Positions 34,090-42,252 of a stretch of DNA of 64,000 nt are shown here, one piece after another. The first letter of the stretch is position 1; every line of letters starts with the position of its first letter. Below the pieces are notes generated by a model. It searched no databases, was not told the DNA's origin, and saw only the letters and a list, made by a program, of their open reading frames with translations. The position numbers and the translations under genes are program-made. The stretch comes from Pedobacter zeaxanthinifaciens. GTDB taxonomy: Bacteria; Bacteroidota; Bacteroidia; Sphingobacteriales; Sphingobacteriaceae. Location: positions 536,101 through 600,100 of the forward strand of contig NZ_QMHP01000001.1 of assembly GCF_003313335.1 (NCBI RefSeq), in the 5' to 3' direction.

Positions 34090-35277
34090 TTAAATATGTT
34101 GCGCTATCACAAAACCGCTGGCCCATGCCCACTGGAAGTTGTAGCCGCCTAGCCAACCCGTTACATCTACACACTCCCCGCCAAAATAACAACCGGGTAG
34201 CTTCTTGCTCTCCAAAGTCTTTGATGAAAGTTCATTGGTATCAATACCACCACGCATAACTTCTGCTTTATCATAGCCTTTATCGCCTGCTGGCTTAACA
34301 ACAAAATGGTGAATTGTTTGCGTTAAACTTTCCATTTCAGCCTTGCTTAAATCAGCAATAAGCTTTGTTAATGGCAAAAATTTACCTAAAGCCTCCGTAA
34401 ATTTCTTGGTATAGAATCTATTTAACAAAGTAGATAACTGAACACCTCCATTTCGCTGTCTTTCAGTTACTAATACTTCTTGAATGTTTGCATTAGGTAG
34501 TAGATCTATCTCAATATTTTCGCCCCTAAGCCAATAGCTTGAAATCTGCAAAATAGCAGGACCACTTAATCCCCAATGGGTAAACAAAATATTCTCTTCA
34601 AAACTCGCTTTATCATTTGTAACTCTGCAAAACACGCTGTTGCCAGACAACTGTGCAAACCAAGCTTCATCTTTGCCGGTAATAGTTAAAGGAACCAAGG
34701 CAGGTGCGGTGGCGACAATATTTAAACCATGTTGCTTTGCAAATTTAAGCGCAAAATCAGTGGCGCCCATTTTAGGAATTGGCAGGCCACCCGTTGCTAT
34801 CACAAGCTTAGGTGCTTGTAACGTTTTTTGCTTCCCGTTGGCACGATAAATCACTTCATAAATAGCTCCTTTTTCTACTGATAAGACTTCTGCACCACAA
34901 ATAATTTGTTGATCCATTTCCTCGCAAAGCGATGTAAATACATTTACCACATCCTTGGCATTTTTGCCATCTGGAAACAGCTGTCCAAGTGTTTTTTCGG
35001 CTCCGTAAATACCGTAGGTTTCAAAAAAATTGATGCTATCGGCTACTGTCCATTGTTTAAAAGCAGATTTTATAAAATGTGGATTACTGGAAATAAATTG
35101 CTCATCAGTTGCACCTAAATTAGTGTAGTTACAACGGCCACCACCGGAAATCAATATTTTGGCACCTGGCTTATCATTTTTTTCAAGCAATACTACCCGC
35201 TTACCTAAAAAACCAGCTTGCACTGCACACATCAAACCGCAAGCGCCAGCACCAATAATTATCGCATCATAATCCAT
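34090..35277 (-). CDS. NAD(P)/FAD-dependent oxidoreductase, BaiN/HI0933 family
   Basis: A 395-residue flavoprotein. The N-terminal dinucleotide-binding motif is AIIIGAGACGLMCAVQAG, followed by VVLLEKNDKPGAKILISGG and GGGRCNYTN, the signature of the HI0933/BaiN/YhiN group. The C-terminal FAD motif is GCYFGGECVDVTGWLGGYN, and ends FQWAWASGFV. Some related proteins (BaiN) reduce bile-acid intermediates and others are of unknown function; no specific substrate follows from the context. It converges with the repeat field and is divergent from purK. Confidence 0.92.
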   Translation of the reverse strand: MDYDAIIIGAGACGLMCAVQAGFLGKRVVLLEKNDKPGAKILISGGGRCNYTNLGATDEQFISSNPHFIKSAFKQWTVADSINFFETYGIYGAEKTLGQLFPDGKNAKDVVNVFTSLCEEMDQQIICGAEVLSVEKGAIYEVIYRANGKQKTLQAPKLVIATGGLPIPKMGATDFALKFAKQHGLNIVATAPALVPLTITGKDEAWFAQLSGNSVFCRVTNDKASFEENILFTHWGLSGPAILQISSYWLRGENIEIDLLPNANIQEVLVTERQRNGGVQLSTLLNRFYTKKFTEALGKFLPLTKLIADLSKAEMESLTQTIHHFVVKPAGDKGYDKAEVMRGGIDTNELSSKTLESKKLPGCYFGGECVDVTGWLGGYNFQWAWASGFVIAQHI

Positions 35278-35300
35278 CTAACAAGTATAAACTTTAAAGG

Positions 35301-35308
35301 CAAAAGTA
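35301..35308 (-). promoter_or_regulatory. -7 promoter element of the BaiN-like gene
   Basis: Reads TACTTTTG on the minus strand and lies 23 nt before the ATG at 35277. No -33 TTG is seen at a suitable distance. Confidence 0.45.
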
Positions 35309-35452
35309 AAAAATGCAAAGCGATTATTACCTCTTGTTTTTTTAACCTATCTCACACAAATCACACTGAAAAATATTGCTAAAATACTTGAGGTTTTCTT
35401 AAATAAAATTGTAATTAGTAAATCTAAAGAACCAAAAATCCCCTATTTTTCC

Positions 35453-35460
35453 TATTTTTG
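35453..35460 (+). promoter_or_regulatory. -7 promoter element of purK
   Basis: TATTTTTG matches TAnnTTTG exactly and ends 18 nt before the purK ATG, with an A-rich leader (CAAATAAAAAACAATA) typical of Bacteroidota initiation regions. Confidence 0.55.
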
Positions 35461-35478
35461 TGCAAATAAAAAACAATA

Positions 35479-36618
35479 ATGGCAAAACAAGTTAGCGAAA
35501 TCAAATTAGGTATTTTAGGTGGCGGACAGTTAGGCAGAATGTTGATTCAGGAAGCAGTTAACCTCAACATTACAACTTTGGTACTTGATCCTGATGCCGA
35601 TGCACCATGTAAAAGCATCGCTAACTATTTTGAAAATGGCTCCATCACCGATTACGATACGGTTTATAATTTTGGTAAAAAGGCTGATGTAATTACCATC
35701 GAAATTGAAAAGGTAAATGTGGAGGCATTAGAACAGTTGGAGAAAGAAGGAAAACTAGTTTACCCGCAACCACGAGTAATTAGGCTGATACAAGATAAAG
35801 GCATACAAAAACAATTCTTTAAAGAAAACGACATTCCTACTTCGCCATTTATGCTAGTTAATTCAAAAGAAGATTTGACCAGCGAAAAATTTCCTTTCCC
35901 CTACATTTTGAAATTACGAAGAGATGGCTACGACGGAAAAGGTGTAATGAAAATTACTGATTCAAGCGATGTTCATGAAGCTTTTGACGCACCTACGCTT
36001 ATTGAAGAATGGGTAAATTTCGAAAAGGAAATTGCTGTAATTGTGGCTAGAAACGCCAACGGCGATGTTAAAACGTTTCCAATGGTGGAGATGGAATTTA
36101 ATCCAGAAGCAAATTTAGTTGAGTTTCTAATTTCACCATCTACCTATCCGGACAGTATACAAGAGCGTGCCGAAAAAATTGCTAGAGATATTGCAGCGGC
36201 TTTAAATATTACTGGAATTTTAGCAGTAGAAATGTTTGTAACACCAAGCGGAGATATTTTGGTAAATGAACTAGCTCCTCGTCCGCATAACAGCGGCCAC
36301 CAAACTATTGAGGGAAATTATACCTCACAGTTTGGTCAGCATTTAAGAGCTATTTTGAATTTGCCTTTAGGCGATACGCGTTCTATTTCCAACGCAATTA
36401 TGGTAAACGTGCTTGGTGAAAAAGGCCATGACGGCGTAGCTAAATATGATGGTTTGGAGAAAATACTATCGGTAGAAGGCGTTTATGTTCACCTTTATGG
36501 CAAAAAATATACTAAGCCGTTCCGCAAAATGGGGCACTTAACCATTATTGATCAGAACAGAGAAAAAGCAATTGAAAAAGCCAGATTTGTTCAGAAAACA
36601 TTAAAAGTAATATCTTAG
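35479..36618 (+). CDS. purK: N5-carboxyaminoimidazole ribonucleotide synthase
   Basis: PurK carboxylates AIR with bicarbonate and ATP to give N5-CAIR in purine synthesis. The 379-residue ATP-grasp protein has the N-terminal LGILGGGQLGRMLIQEAV, LDPDADAPC, the ATP-grasp glycine-rich loop LKLRRDGYDGKGV, FEKEIAVIVARN and NELAPRPHNSGHQTIEG near residue 265, all typical. purE lies 231 bp downstream on the same strand with a repeat element between them, so the two act in consecutive steps and may share a transcript. Confidence 0.96.
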   Translation: MAKQVSEIKLGILGGGQLGRMLIQEAVNLNITTLVLDPDADAPCKSIANYFENGSITDYDTVYNFGKKADVITIEIEKVNVEALEQLEKEGKLVYPQPRVIRLIQDKGIQKQFFKENDIPTSPFMLVNSKEDLTSEKFPFPYILKLRRDGYDGKGVMKITDSSDVHEAFDAPTLIEEWVNFEKEIAVIVARNANGDVKTFPMVEMEFNPEANLVEFLISPSTYPDSIQERAEKIARDIAAALNITGILAVEMFVTPSGDILVNELAPRPHNSGHQTIEGNYTSQFGQHLRAILNLPLGDTRSISNAIMVNVLGEKGHDGVAKYDGLEKILSVEGVYVHLYGKKYTKPFRKMGHLTIIDQNREKAIEKARFVQKTLKVIS

Positions 36619-36849
36619 GAATCAGGGATCAGTTTTCAGGAATCAGTTAATAGGGATTAGGACATAAGGATAGAATGCAAGAGAAACGGAACGAAGAAAA
36701 CTACTAAGGACAGCAACAGGAATGAATAAAAAGTTTTAATATTTTTTTAGCCAATTAACCTGACCACTGATACCTGACCACTAACCACTGATACCTAACC
36801 ACTAATACCTAATACCTAACCCCTAAATACGAAAACCTTAAATAAAAAA
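36619..36849. repeat. Inverted degenerate short-unit repeat between purK and purE
   Basis: The left arm (36619-36669) reads GGAATCAGGGATCAG, GGAATCAGTTAATAGGGATTAGG. The right arm (~36751-36835) is made of CTGACCACTGATACCTGACC, ACTAACCACTGATACCTAACC and CTAATACCTAATACC, which on the other strand is a run of GGTATTAGG, GGTTAGG, GGTATCAGTGG units. So two arms of the same degenerate word family face each other around ~80 bp of other sequence. This resembles the block at 13767-13860. Confidence 0.65.
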
Positions 36850-37332
36850 ATGAAAGTTGGTATTATCATGGGCAGCAAATCTGACCTGCCTGTTATGCAA
36901 GATGCAGCTGATATCTGCAAAGAATTCGGTGTAGATTTCGAAATTACGGTGGTTTCAGCACACCGCACACCAGATAGGATGTTCAGCTATGCTAAAGAAG
37001 CAGCTAGCCGCGGAATCAAAGTGATTATCGCAGGTGCAGGCGGCGCAGCGCACTTACCGGGCATGGTAGCATCAATTACCACCGTTCCTGTGATTGGCGT
37101 TCCTGTGAAATCATCTAATTCCATTGATGGTTGGGACAGTATCCTATCTATTCTTCAGATGCCAAATGGGATTCCCGTTGCTACGGTGGCTTTAAATGCA
37201 GCAAAAAACGCAGGTTTATTGGCAGTACAAATTTTATCTACGGCAAAGCCTGAACTAGCTAAAAAAATGCAGACTTATAAAGATACATTAAGAGCAAAAG
37301 TTGAAGAGACTGCTGCTGAAATGGAAAGTTAG
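36850..37332 (+). CDS. purE: 5-(carboxyamino)imidazole ribonucleotide mutase
   Basis: PurE moves the carboxyl group of N5-CAIR to C4 to give CAIR, using the product of PurK. The 160-residue length fits the class I (bacterial) mutase. Motifs: [16 protein letters not shown] with the substrate-binding Ser/Asp, [11 protein letters not shown] with the catalytic His, [17 protein letters not shown], and [17 protein letters not shown]. It begins at an ATG after an A-rich leader just downstream of the repeat element. Confidence 0.97.
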   Translation: MKVGIIMGSKSDLPVMQDAADICKEFGVDFEITVVSAHRTPDRMFSYAKEAASRGIKVIIAGAGGAAHLPGMVASITTVPVIGVPVKSSNSIDGWDSILSILQMPNGIPVATVALNAAKNAGLLAVQILSTAKPELAKKMQTYKDTLRAKVEETAAEMES

Positions 37333-37580
37333 TTAAGAAGTCAGAGAGTTGCTAGTCCGCAAGTGGGAAAGATGTTGTAAGTCCGTAAGATTTTAGTCCG
37401 CAAGTCGGAAAGTGATGGGATTTAAGGCTAGATGTGATAAACCACGTTTCGCGAACTTCTAGTCTTCGGACTTCCCGACTTTCGGACTCCCCCACTTAAT
37501 CAAACTCCTTTTTCTGGAAACTCTATATCTTCGGACATCGGACTTTTCCGTATTTCGGACTTCCCAAACAGCCAAAAAAA
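37333..37580. repeat. AGTCCGnAAGTCGG inverted short-unit repeat
   Basis: The left part (37333-37412) repeats AGTCCGCAAGTGGG, AGTCCGTAAG and AGTCCGCAAGTCGGAAAGT. The right part (37462-37565) contains the reverse form: TCTTCGGACTTCCCGACTTTC, TTTCGGACTCCC, CTTCGGACATCGGACTTTTCC and TTTCGGACTTCCC. The two parts could fold back on each other. It sits between the convergent purE and yqgE genes. No intrinsic terminator with a U-run is evident apart from this structure. Confidence 0.65.
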
Positions 37581-38144
37581 CTAATTCAAACTAGGATCTA
37601 TCGGAAAATTACTTACGTGAGCATATTTCGGTCCTAAGTTAATGATCACTTCTTTCCAAAGCTCTTCTTCATTATTAGAAAAAACAGTTTCTTGATGATA
37701 TTGATCGGAGACAATCCAAGTGTTAGCAGCCACTTCACTCTCCAACTGCTGATAACCCCAACCTGAATAGCCTAAAAAGAATTTCACTTCGTCCTCTTTA
37801 ATGCTATTATTGTTGATCATGAGTTTCAAAGTTTCAAAATCTCCGCCCCAATAAATTCCGTCGCCAATTTCCTCACCGCTATTTAGTTTGTCGTAACAAC
37901 GATGGATAAAGTGAACGGTATCCACTTCTACGGGACCTCCAATAAAAACCTGAAAATCAGCTAACCACAAATCGGGAATTAAATCCTTAACTACCAAATT
38001 ACTCGGTTGGTTTAGTATAAAACCTACCGTACCTTGCTCATTATGTTCAGTAAGCAAAACCACTGAGCGCTTAAAATTTGGATCCGACAAAAAGGGCTCC
38101 GAAATGATCAACTTACCTACAGAAGGGTTTAACAAACTTAACAT
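37581..38144 (-). CDS. YqgE/AlgH family protein
   Basis: A 187-residue YqgE/AlgH (UPF0301) protein. The family signature is complete: GKLIISEPFLSDPNFKRSVVLL at the N-terminus, GFILNQPSNL, IGGPVEVDTVHFIH, GIYWGGDFE and FLGYSGWGYQQLESEV near residue 130. The molecular function is unknown; AlgH was named from alginate regulation in Pseudomonas. It is divergent from pdxH with a 99-bp shared promoter region. Confidence 0.93.
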   Translation of the reverse strand: MLSLLNPSVGKLIISEPFLSDPNFKRSVVLLTEHNEQGTVGFILNQPSNLVVKDLIPDLWLADFQVFIGGPVEVDTVHFIHRCYDKLNSGEEIGDGIYWGGDFETLKLMINNNSIKEDEVKFFLGYSGWGYQQLESEVAANTWIVSDQYHQETVFSNNEEELWKEVIINLGPKYAHVSNFPIDPSLN

Positions 38145-38156
38145 AGTTCAAAATAA

Positions 38157-38164
38157 CAAATATA
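38157..38164 (-). promoter_or_regulatory. -7 promoter element of yqgE
   Basis: Reads TATATTTG on the minus strand, 12 nt before the ATG at 38144. No clear -33 TTG. Confidence 0.5.
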
Positions 38165-38231
38165 TTTTATGATTATGCTCATTTAAATCTTAAAAAATAG
38201 GCTAATATTAAAAAGTATAGCCTAACTAGCT

Positions 38232-38239
38232 TATTTTTG
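38232..38239 (+). promoter_or_regulatory. -7 promoter element directly before pdxH
   Basis: TATTTTTG matches TAnnTTTG and ends only 4 nt before the pdxH ATG at 38244, so a transcript started here would be leaderless or nearly so. No -33 TTG is visible. Confidence 0.45.
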
Positions 38240-38243
38240 CTTG

Positions 38244-38894
38244 ATGAAGCTAAGCAAAGAAACAATACAGAATTTAAGGCAGGAATATAAATCAGCCGAA
38301 TTAAATGAACAGGATGTTATTAAAAATCCGATAGCACAGTTTGAAAAATGGTTTACCGATGCAATGAGTGCACAGTTATACGAACCTAATGTGATGACTT
38401 TAGCTACGGCAGACAAATCTGGCAGGCCAAACGCTAGGATTGTATTGTTAAAGGGTGTTGATGAAGAAGGCTTTAGCTTTTACACTAACTACTTGAGCCA
38501 AAAAGGAAAAGAAATCAAAAAAAATCCCTATGCTTGTTTAGTATTTTTTTGGGCCGAACTAGAGCGACAAGTGAGAATTGAGGGAAGAATTGAAAAATTA
38601 GATAAGGAAACCTCTGAACAGTATTTTCATTCGCGACCTACTGGAAGCCAAATTGGCGCAATTGCCTCTCCCCAAAGTCAGGTAATTGAAAGTAGAAACA
38701 ATTTAGAATTGAAAGTACAGGAGCTAACGCAACAATACGAAGGAAAGCCAATACCAAAGCCAGCACATTGGGGCGGTTACATCGTTAAACCTACTTCAAT
38801 TGAGTTTTGGCAAGGCCGACCAAGTCGTTTACACGATAGAATAAAATTTACTTTAGTTAACGGAAGTTGGAAAATTGAGCGTTTGGCTCCTTAG
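38244..38894 (+). CDS. pdxH: Pyridoxamine 5'-phosphate oxidase
   Basis: PdxH oxidises pyridoxamine or pyridoxine 5'-phosphate to pyridoxal 5'-phosphate with FMN and O2. The 216-residue protein has the FMN-binding core [44 protein letters not shown]-type strand ([10 protein letters not shown]), [13 protein letters not shown], and the C-terminal signature [20 protein letters not shown] with RLHDRI. The frame can begin at a TTG directly before the ATG at 38244; the ATG is used. Confidence 0.96.
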   Translation: MKLSKETIQNLRQEYKSAELNEQDVIKNPIAQFEKWFTDAMSAQLYEPNVMTLATADKSGRPNARIVLLKGVDEEGFSFYTNYLSQKGKEIKKNPYACLVFFWAELERQVRIEGRIEKLDKETSEQYFHSRPTGSQIGAIASPQSQVIESRNNLELKVQELTQQYEGKPIPKPAHWGGYIVKPTSIEFWQGRPSRLHDRIKFTLVNGSWKIERLAP

Positions 38895-38983
38895 TTAATT
38901 AGTCAATTATCCGTCTGGCTCTTGTCGAAGGTCAAATTTTAAGTGCTATCCAAAAAACCAAAAACTAATCAACTAAAAATCTA

Positions 38984-40444
38984 ATGAATACCAAGCACCC
39001 AAAACAGCTCTATCTCCTATTTTTCACTGAAATGTGGGAGCGTTTCTCATTCTATGGCATGAAAGCCCTGCTTTTGGCCTACATGGTTACGCAATTAAAT
39101 TTCGATGAACCCAAGGGTTATGCCATTTTAGGTGCATATTCTGCTTTGGTATACACTATGCCTATGTTTGGCGGCATGTTGGCCGATAAATTTTTGGGCT
39201 ACAGAAGAGCAATTATTTTTGGAGGAATAATGATGGCTATTGGCCATATTGTGCTGGCCATTCCTCAAGATTGGAGCTTTTTCTACGGGATGGCGTTCAT
39301 TATTTGTGGTAACGGCTTTTTTAAGCCTAATATTTCAAGTTTAGTTGGTACACTTTACGAAAATAACGACCCCCGGAAAGATAGTGCATTTTCACTTTTT
39401 TACATGGGAATTAACGTTGGTGCGGCCTTAGGCGGTTTATTATGCGGTTACGTGGGGCAACAAATCAACTGGCATTACGGCTTCGGACTAGCCGGAATTT
39501 TTATGGTGCTTGGCTTAATTGTTTTCATCATTGGTAAAACTTCATTGAAAGAAAAAGGGCTGCCACTTACCAATAAGCTTAACGAAAAAGTACTTGGTTT
39601 TATCAAAATTGAATATCTCATTTACCTGCTAACTTTAGTGGTATTGCCCGTTATTGTTACTTTGTTCAATTATTATGAGGCGCTAGACAGTATCATGCTG
39701 GTATTGGCGGTAATTTCTGTTGCTTATGTACTTTATGTAGCATCAAAGCTCGAAAAAATAGCGAAGTTCAAGTTACTTTCGGCACTTATTATGGTTGTAG
39801 TTTCTACCTTCTTTTGGGCTTTTTATGAGCAAAATGCAGGTTCACTGAATCTATTTGCTATGCGCAATGTGGATATGCATGTATTCGGGTTGGAATTGCC
39901 TGCGCTATCAGTAAACAACTTTTTACCACCAGCTTGGGTAGTAGTGTTAAGCTTGTTTTTTGCTGCATTGTGGCCTTGGTTAAATAAGCGAGGATGGGAA
40001 CCTTCGACACCTGGCAAATTCGCATTTTCATTCATTTTCGTGGCCATCGGATTTTTCACCTTTTATCTCGCTTGCCAAGCAAGTTTAGATCACGGCCTCA
40101 TTCCGCTGTTGGCGTTTGTTGGAGGATATTTCTTTATCATTTGCGGAGAAATGTGCATCTCACCAGTTGGACTTTCAATGATTACCAAGCTATCTCCAGT
40201 AAACATTGTTGGGCTAATGATGGGTATTTTCTTTTTCTACACCGCTATTGGCGAGTTTTTAGCAGGGAAAATTGGTGCCTTAATGAGCATCCCGAAAAAT
40301 ATTGTGGAGGCAAACAACCCTGTGCTTTCGTTACCCTACTATGCCAACGTGCTGCTTCAAATATCCATCTACTCCGCAGGTATTGGTGTGTTGATATTTT
40401 TCTTAGTTCCCGTGCTAAAAAAATGGATGGCAGATATCAGATAG
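38984..40444 (+). CDS. POT family peptide MFS transporter
   Basis: A 486-residue proton-coupled oligopeptide transporter with 12-14 helices. Helix 1 carries the POT signature TEMWERFSFYGMKALL (ExxERFxYYG form), followed by GGMLADKFLGYRRAI between helices 2 and 3, and FYMGINVGAALGGLLCGYVG, the PTR2 motif, near residue 140. It imports di- and tripeptides across the inner membrane, consistent with the peptidases in this genome such as the S9 enzyme at the left edge. It starts at an ATG and stands alone; a GT2 gene follows 95 bp downstream. Confidence 0.93.
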   Translation: MNTKHPKQLYLLFFTEMWERFSFYGMKALLLAYMVTQLNFDEPKGYAILGAYSALVYTMPMFGGMLADKFLGYRRAIIFGGIMMAIGHIVLAIPQDWSFFYGMAFIICGNGFFKPNISSLVGTLYENNDPRKDSAFSLFYMGINVGAALGGLLCGYVGQQINWHYGFGLAGIFMVLGLIVFIIGKTSLKEKGLPLTNKLNEKVLGFIKIEYLIYLLTLVVLPVIVTLFNYYEALDSIMLVLAVISVAYVLYVASKLEKIAKFKLLSALIMVVVSTFFWAFYEQNAGSLNLFAMRNVDMHVFGLELPALSVNNFLPPAWVVVLSLFFAALWPWLNKRGWEPSTPGKFAFSFIFVAIGFFTFYLACQASLDHGLIPLLAFVGGYFFIICGEMCISPVGLSMITKLSPVNIVGLMMGIFFFYTAIGEFLAGKIGALMSIPKNIVEANNPVLSLPYYANVLLQISIYSAGIGVLIFFLVPVLKKWMADIR

Positions 40445-40539
40445 TTTAACAAAATTTAACGACTTACCTCAGTTCAAACATCAGCTTAAATTCATTACTT
40501 TCGCAAATCGTAATTCGTTAATCTAAAAACTAACATTAA

Positions 40540-41265
40540 TTGTCAGACAGCTTAGTCATCATACCTACCTACAATGAAAAAGAGAATATCGAAAAGATAA
40601 TTCGCAAGGTTTTTTCATTGCCTTATTTATTTGAGATTTTAATCATTGATGACGGATCACCGGATGGAACTGCACAAATTGTACAACAGTTGCAGGATGA
40701 ATTTCCAGCATTACATTTAGCGCAACGTAGCGGAAAATTAGGTTTGGGAACTGCCTATATCCATGGGTTCAAATGGGCTTTGGATAGAAAATATGAGTAC
40801 ATTTTTGAAATGGATGCTGATTTTTCGCACAATCCCGAAGATTTACTGAGGTTACGAGATGCATGTGTGAATGGTGCCGATTTAGCTATAGGCTCACGAT
40901 ATGTTAAAGGCGTAAATGTAGTAAATTGGCCTATGGGACGTGTATTGATGTCGTACTTCGCGTCAATGTATGTGCGTATCATTACCGGAATCAACATCCA
41001 AGATGCTACAGCTGGTTTCAAATGCTATCGTCGTAAAGTTTTGGAAACCATCCCTATGCACAAAATCAAGTTTGTTGGTTACGCGTTTCAAATTGAAATG
41101 AAATTTACAGCTATCAAATTTGGTTTTAATGTGGTTGAAGTACCTATTATTTTTACCGATAGAACAGAAGGTACATCTAAAATGAGTACCCGCATTTTTA
41201 GAGAAGCATTTTTGGGCGTAATTCAAATGAAGGTAAACAGCTGGTTTAGAAATTACAAGAGATAG
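40540..41265 (+). CDS. Polyprenol monophosphomannose synthase-like GT2
   Basis: A 241-residue GT2 enzyme of the dolichol-phosphate mannose synthase type without C-terminal membrane helices. Motifs: LVIIPTYNEKENIEKIIR, IDDGSPDGTA, the metal-binding EMDADFSHNPEDL, GSRYVKGVNVVNWP and DATAGFKCYRRKVLE. It makes polyprenyl-phosphate sugar, probably mannose, as donor for membrane transferases. The start is TTG at 40540: an in-frame TAA lies directly before it, and the next methionine would be beyond the nucleotide-binding motif. A TACTTTCG close to a -7 box lies at 40496-40503. It could supply GT87/GT-C enzymes such as the one at 16971. Confidence 0.9.
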   Translation: MSDSLVIIPTYNEKENIEKIIRKVFSLPYLFEILIIDDGSPDGTAQIVQQLQDEFPALHLAQRSGKLGLGTAYIHGFKWALDRKYEYIFEMDADFSHNPEDLLRLRDACVNGADLAIGSRYVKGVNVVNWPMGRVLMSYFASMYVRIITGINIQDATAGFKCYRRKVLETIPMHKIKFVGYAFQIEMKFTAIKFGFNVVEVPIIFTDRTEGTSKMSTRIFREAFLGVIQMKVNSWFRNYKR

Positions 41266-41269
41266 CTAA

Positions 41270-41299
41270 ACGTGTTTCCACGTGTAATTGGCCAATTAC
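41270..41299. terminator. Two adjacent palindromes between convergent genes
   Basis: ACGTG-TTTC-CACGT (41270-41283) is followed at once by the perfect 16-bp palindrome GTAATTGGCCAATTAC (41284-41299). It lies between the ends of the GT2 and TIM-barrel genes. Neither side has a long U-run, so it could be a terminator or a protein-binding site. Confidence 0.4.
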
Positions 41300-41325
41300 C
41301 CTACATTAATAGGATTTGATAAGGA

Positions 41326-42237
41326 TTACTTGCTCAACTTAAGTAATTCGCGATAGCAGTCCAGATACCCTTCTAAATTTGCCGTGGTACTTTCATACAT
41401 AAAAGGCCCTTGGTACTGAATGGTTTTTAAAGCGTTGAAAATGGCTTTCCAATCGTTTTGTCCTTTACCGTCACATGGAAAATAATGTCTCTCAGCTTGT
41501 CCATCGCCATCAGCAACGTGGAGCGTTTTAACCCTAGATCCTAAAGCCAGTAGAAGTTTTTCAGGGTTGGCAATATGGTTCAAATCCACCGCAGCGTAAA
41601 CATCATCAGGTAACAATTTAAAAATAGCCAAGCACTCCTCCACAGTTCTCATTAAAGGTCGTTCCTGATTGCCTTTAGCTACCAAAAGTGCCGGACCTAG
41701 CATATTTTCTATAACCATCGTCGCTTTCATCGTTTTCACATTTTTATTCAATTCTTCTACCGATTTGATCAGTTGCCGAATATGTATATCCCTTTGATTC
41801 AGTGATAAATAATAGCTAGGATGAAATAAAATGATCTTCGGTTTTAATACTGCTACATACTTCAGCACTTGTTGATGAAAAGCAATTACCTTTTGTCGGC
41901 GAGTTTCATCAACAAAAGAAATGTCTATCTCTTTACCGTAAGGCATATGAATTGACCAAATTTCTACGCCCATTTCAGTAGCTGACTGCTTTAGCTCACG
42001 CATTTTTTTCATCATTTCGGCATCGTCCAAAATGAATGTCAATGAGTCTTTATTGATGTAGGGCGTAAGGCCAGTTTCAACACAATCTATACCAGCATCA
42101 CTTATTTGCTTTAGTTTCTTTTTAGTTAACGAGTTAGCACCTATAGAAATGCCTATCTTATAACGTTGCGCCTGAGCAGAGGTTACAATTAGAAAGGCTG
42201 TGAATGTTATTAATATTAACTTTCGAAGTTTAAACAT
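41326..42237 (-). CDS. Exported sugar phosphate isomerase/epimerase (TIM barrel)
   Basis: A 303-residue protein with a Sec signal peptide (residues ~1-23, LILITFTAFLIVTSAQAQ) and an AP-endonuclease-2/xylose-isomerase-like TIM barrel. Metal-ligand-like residues appear in IWSIHMPYG, ILFHPSYY, MVIENML, AAVDLNHIANP, KTLHVADGDG and GPFMYEST, in the usual order. It lies 15 bp downstream of the phosphodiester glycosidase gene at the end of the Sus-like locus, so it may act on the released sugar in the periplasm. Substrate unknown. Confidence 0.85.
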   Translation of the reverse strand: MFKLRKLILITFTAFLIVTSAQAQRYKIGISIGANSLTKKKLKQISDAGIDCVETGLTPYINKDSLTFILDDAEMMKKMRELKQSATEMGVEIWSIHMPYGKEIDISFVDETRRQKVIAFHQQVLKYVAVLKPKIILFHPSYYLSLNQRDIHIRQLIKSVEELNKNVKTMKATMVIENMLGPALLVAKGNQERPLMRTVEECLAIFKLLPDDVYAAVDLNHIANPEKLLLALGSRVKTLHVADGDGQAERHYFPCDGKGQNDWKAIFNALKTIQYQGPFMYESTTANLEGYLDCYRELLKLSK

Positions 42238-42252
42238 GTGTTGCTTGGCGAT

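Noticed and set aside
33863..34259. Short open frames reading SFRAPCHSERSEES-type sequence
   Set aside because: This is translation of the dispersed GCGAAGCGAAGAATCT repeat, a well-known source of false small proteins in Bacteroidota.
38905..38935. GTCTGGCTCTTGTCGAAGGTC resembling the dispersed GTCTGAGCTTGTCGAAGAC word
   Set aside because: A single degenerate copy without an inverted partner; not enough to call a repeat element.
39994..40449. 151-residue open frame on the same strand as the POT transporter
   Set aside because: It is another frame of the well-conserved transporter gene and has no start region or motif of its own.
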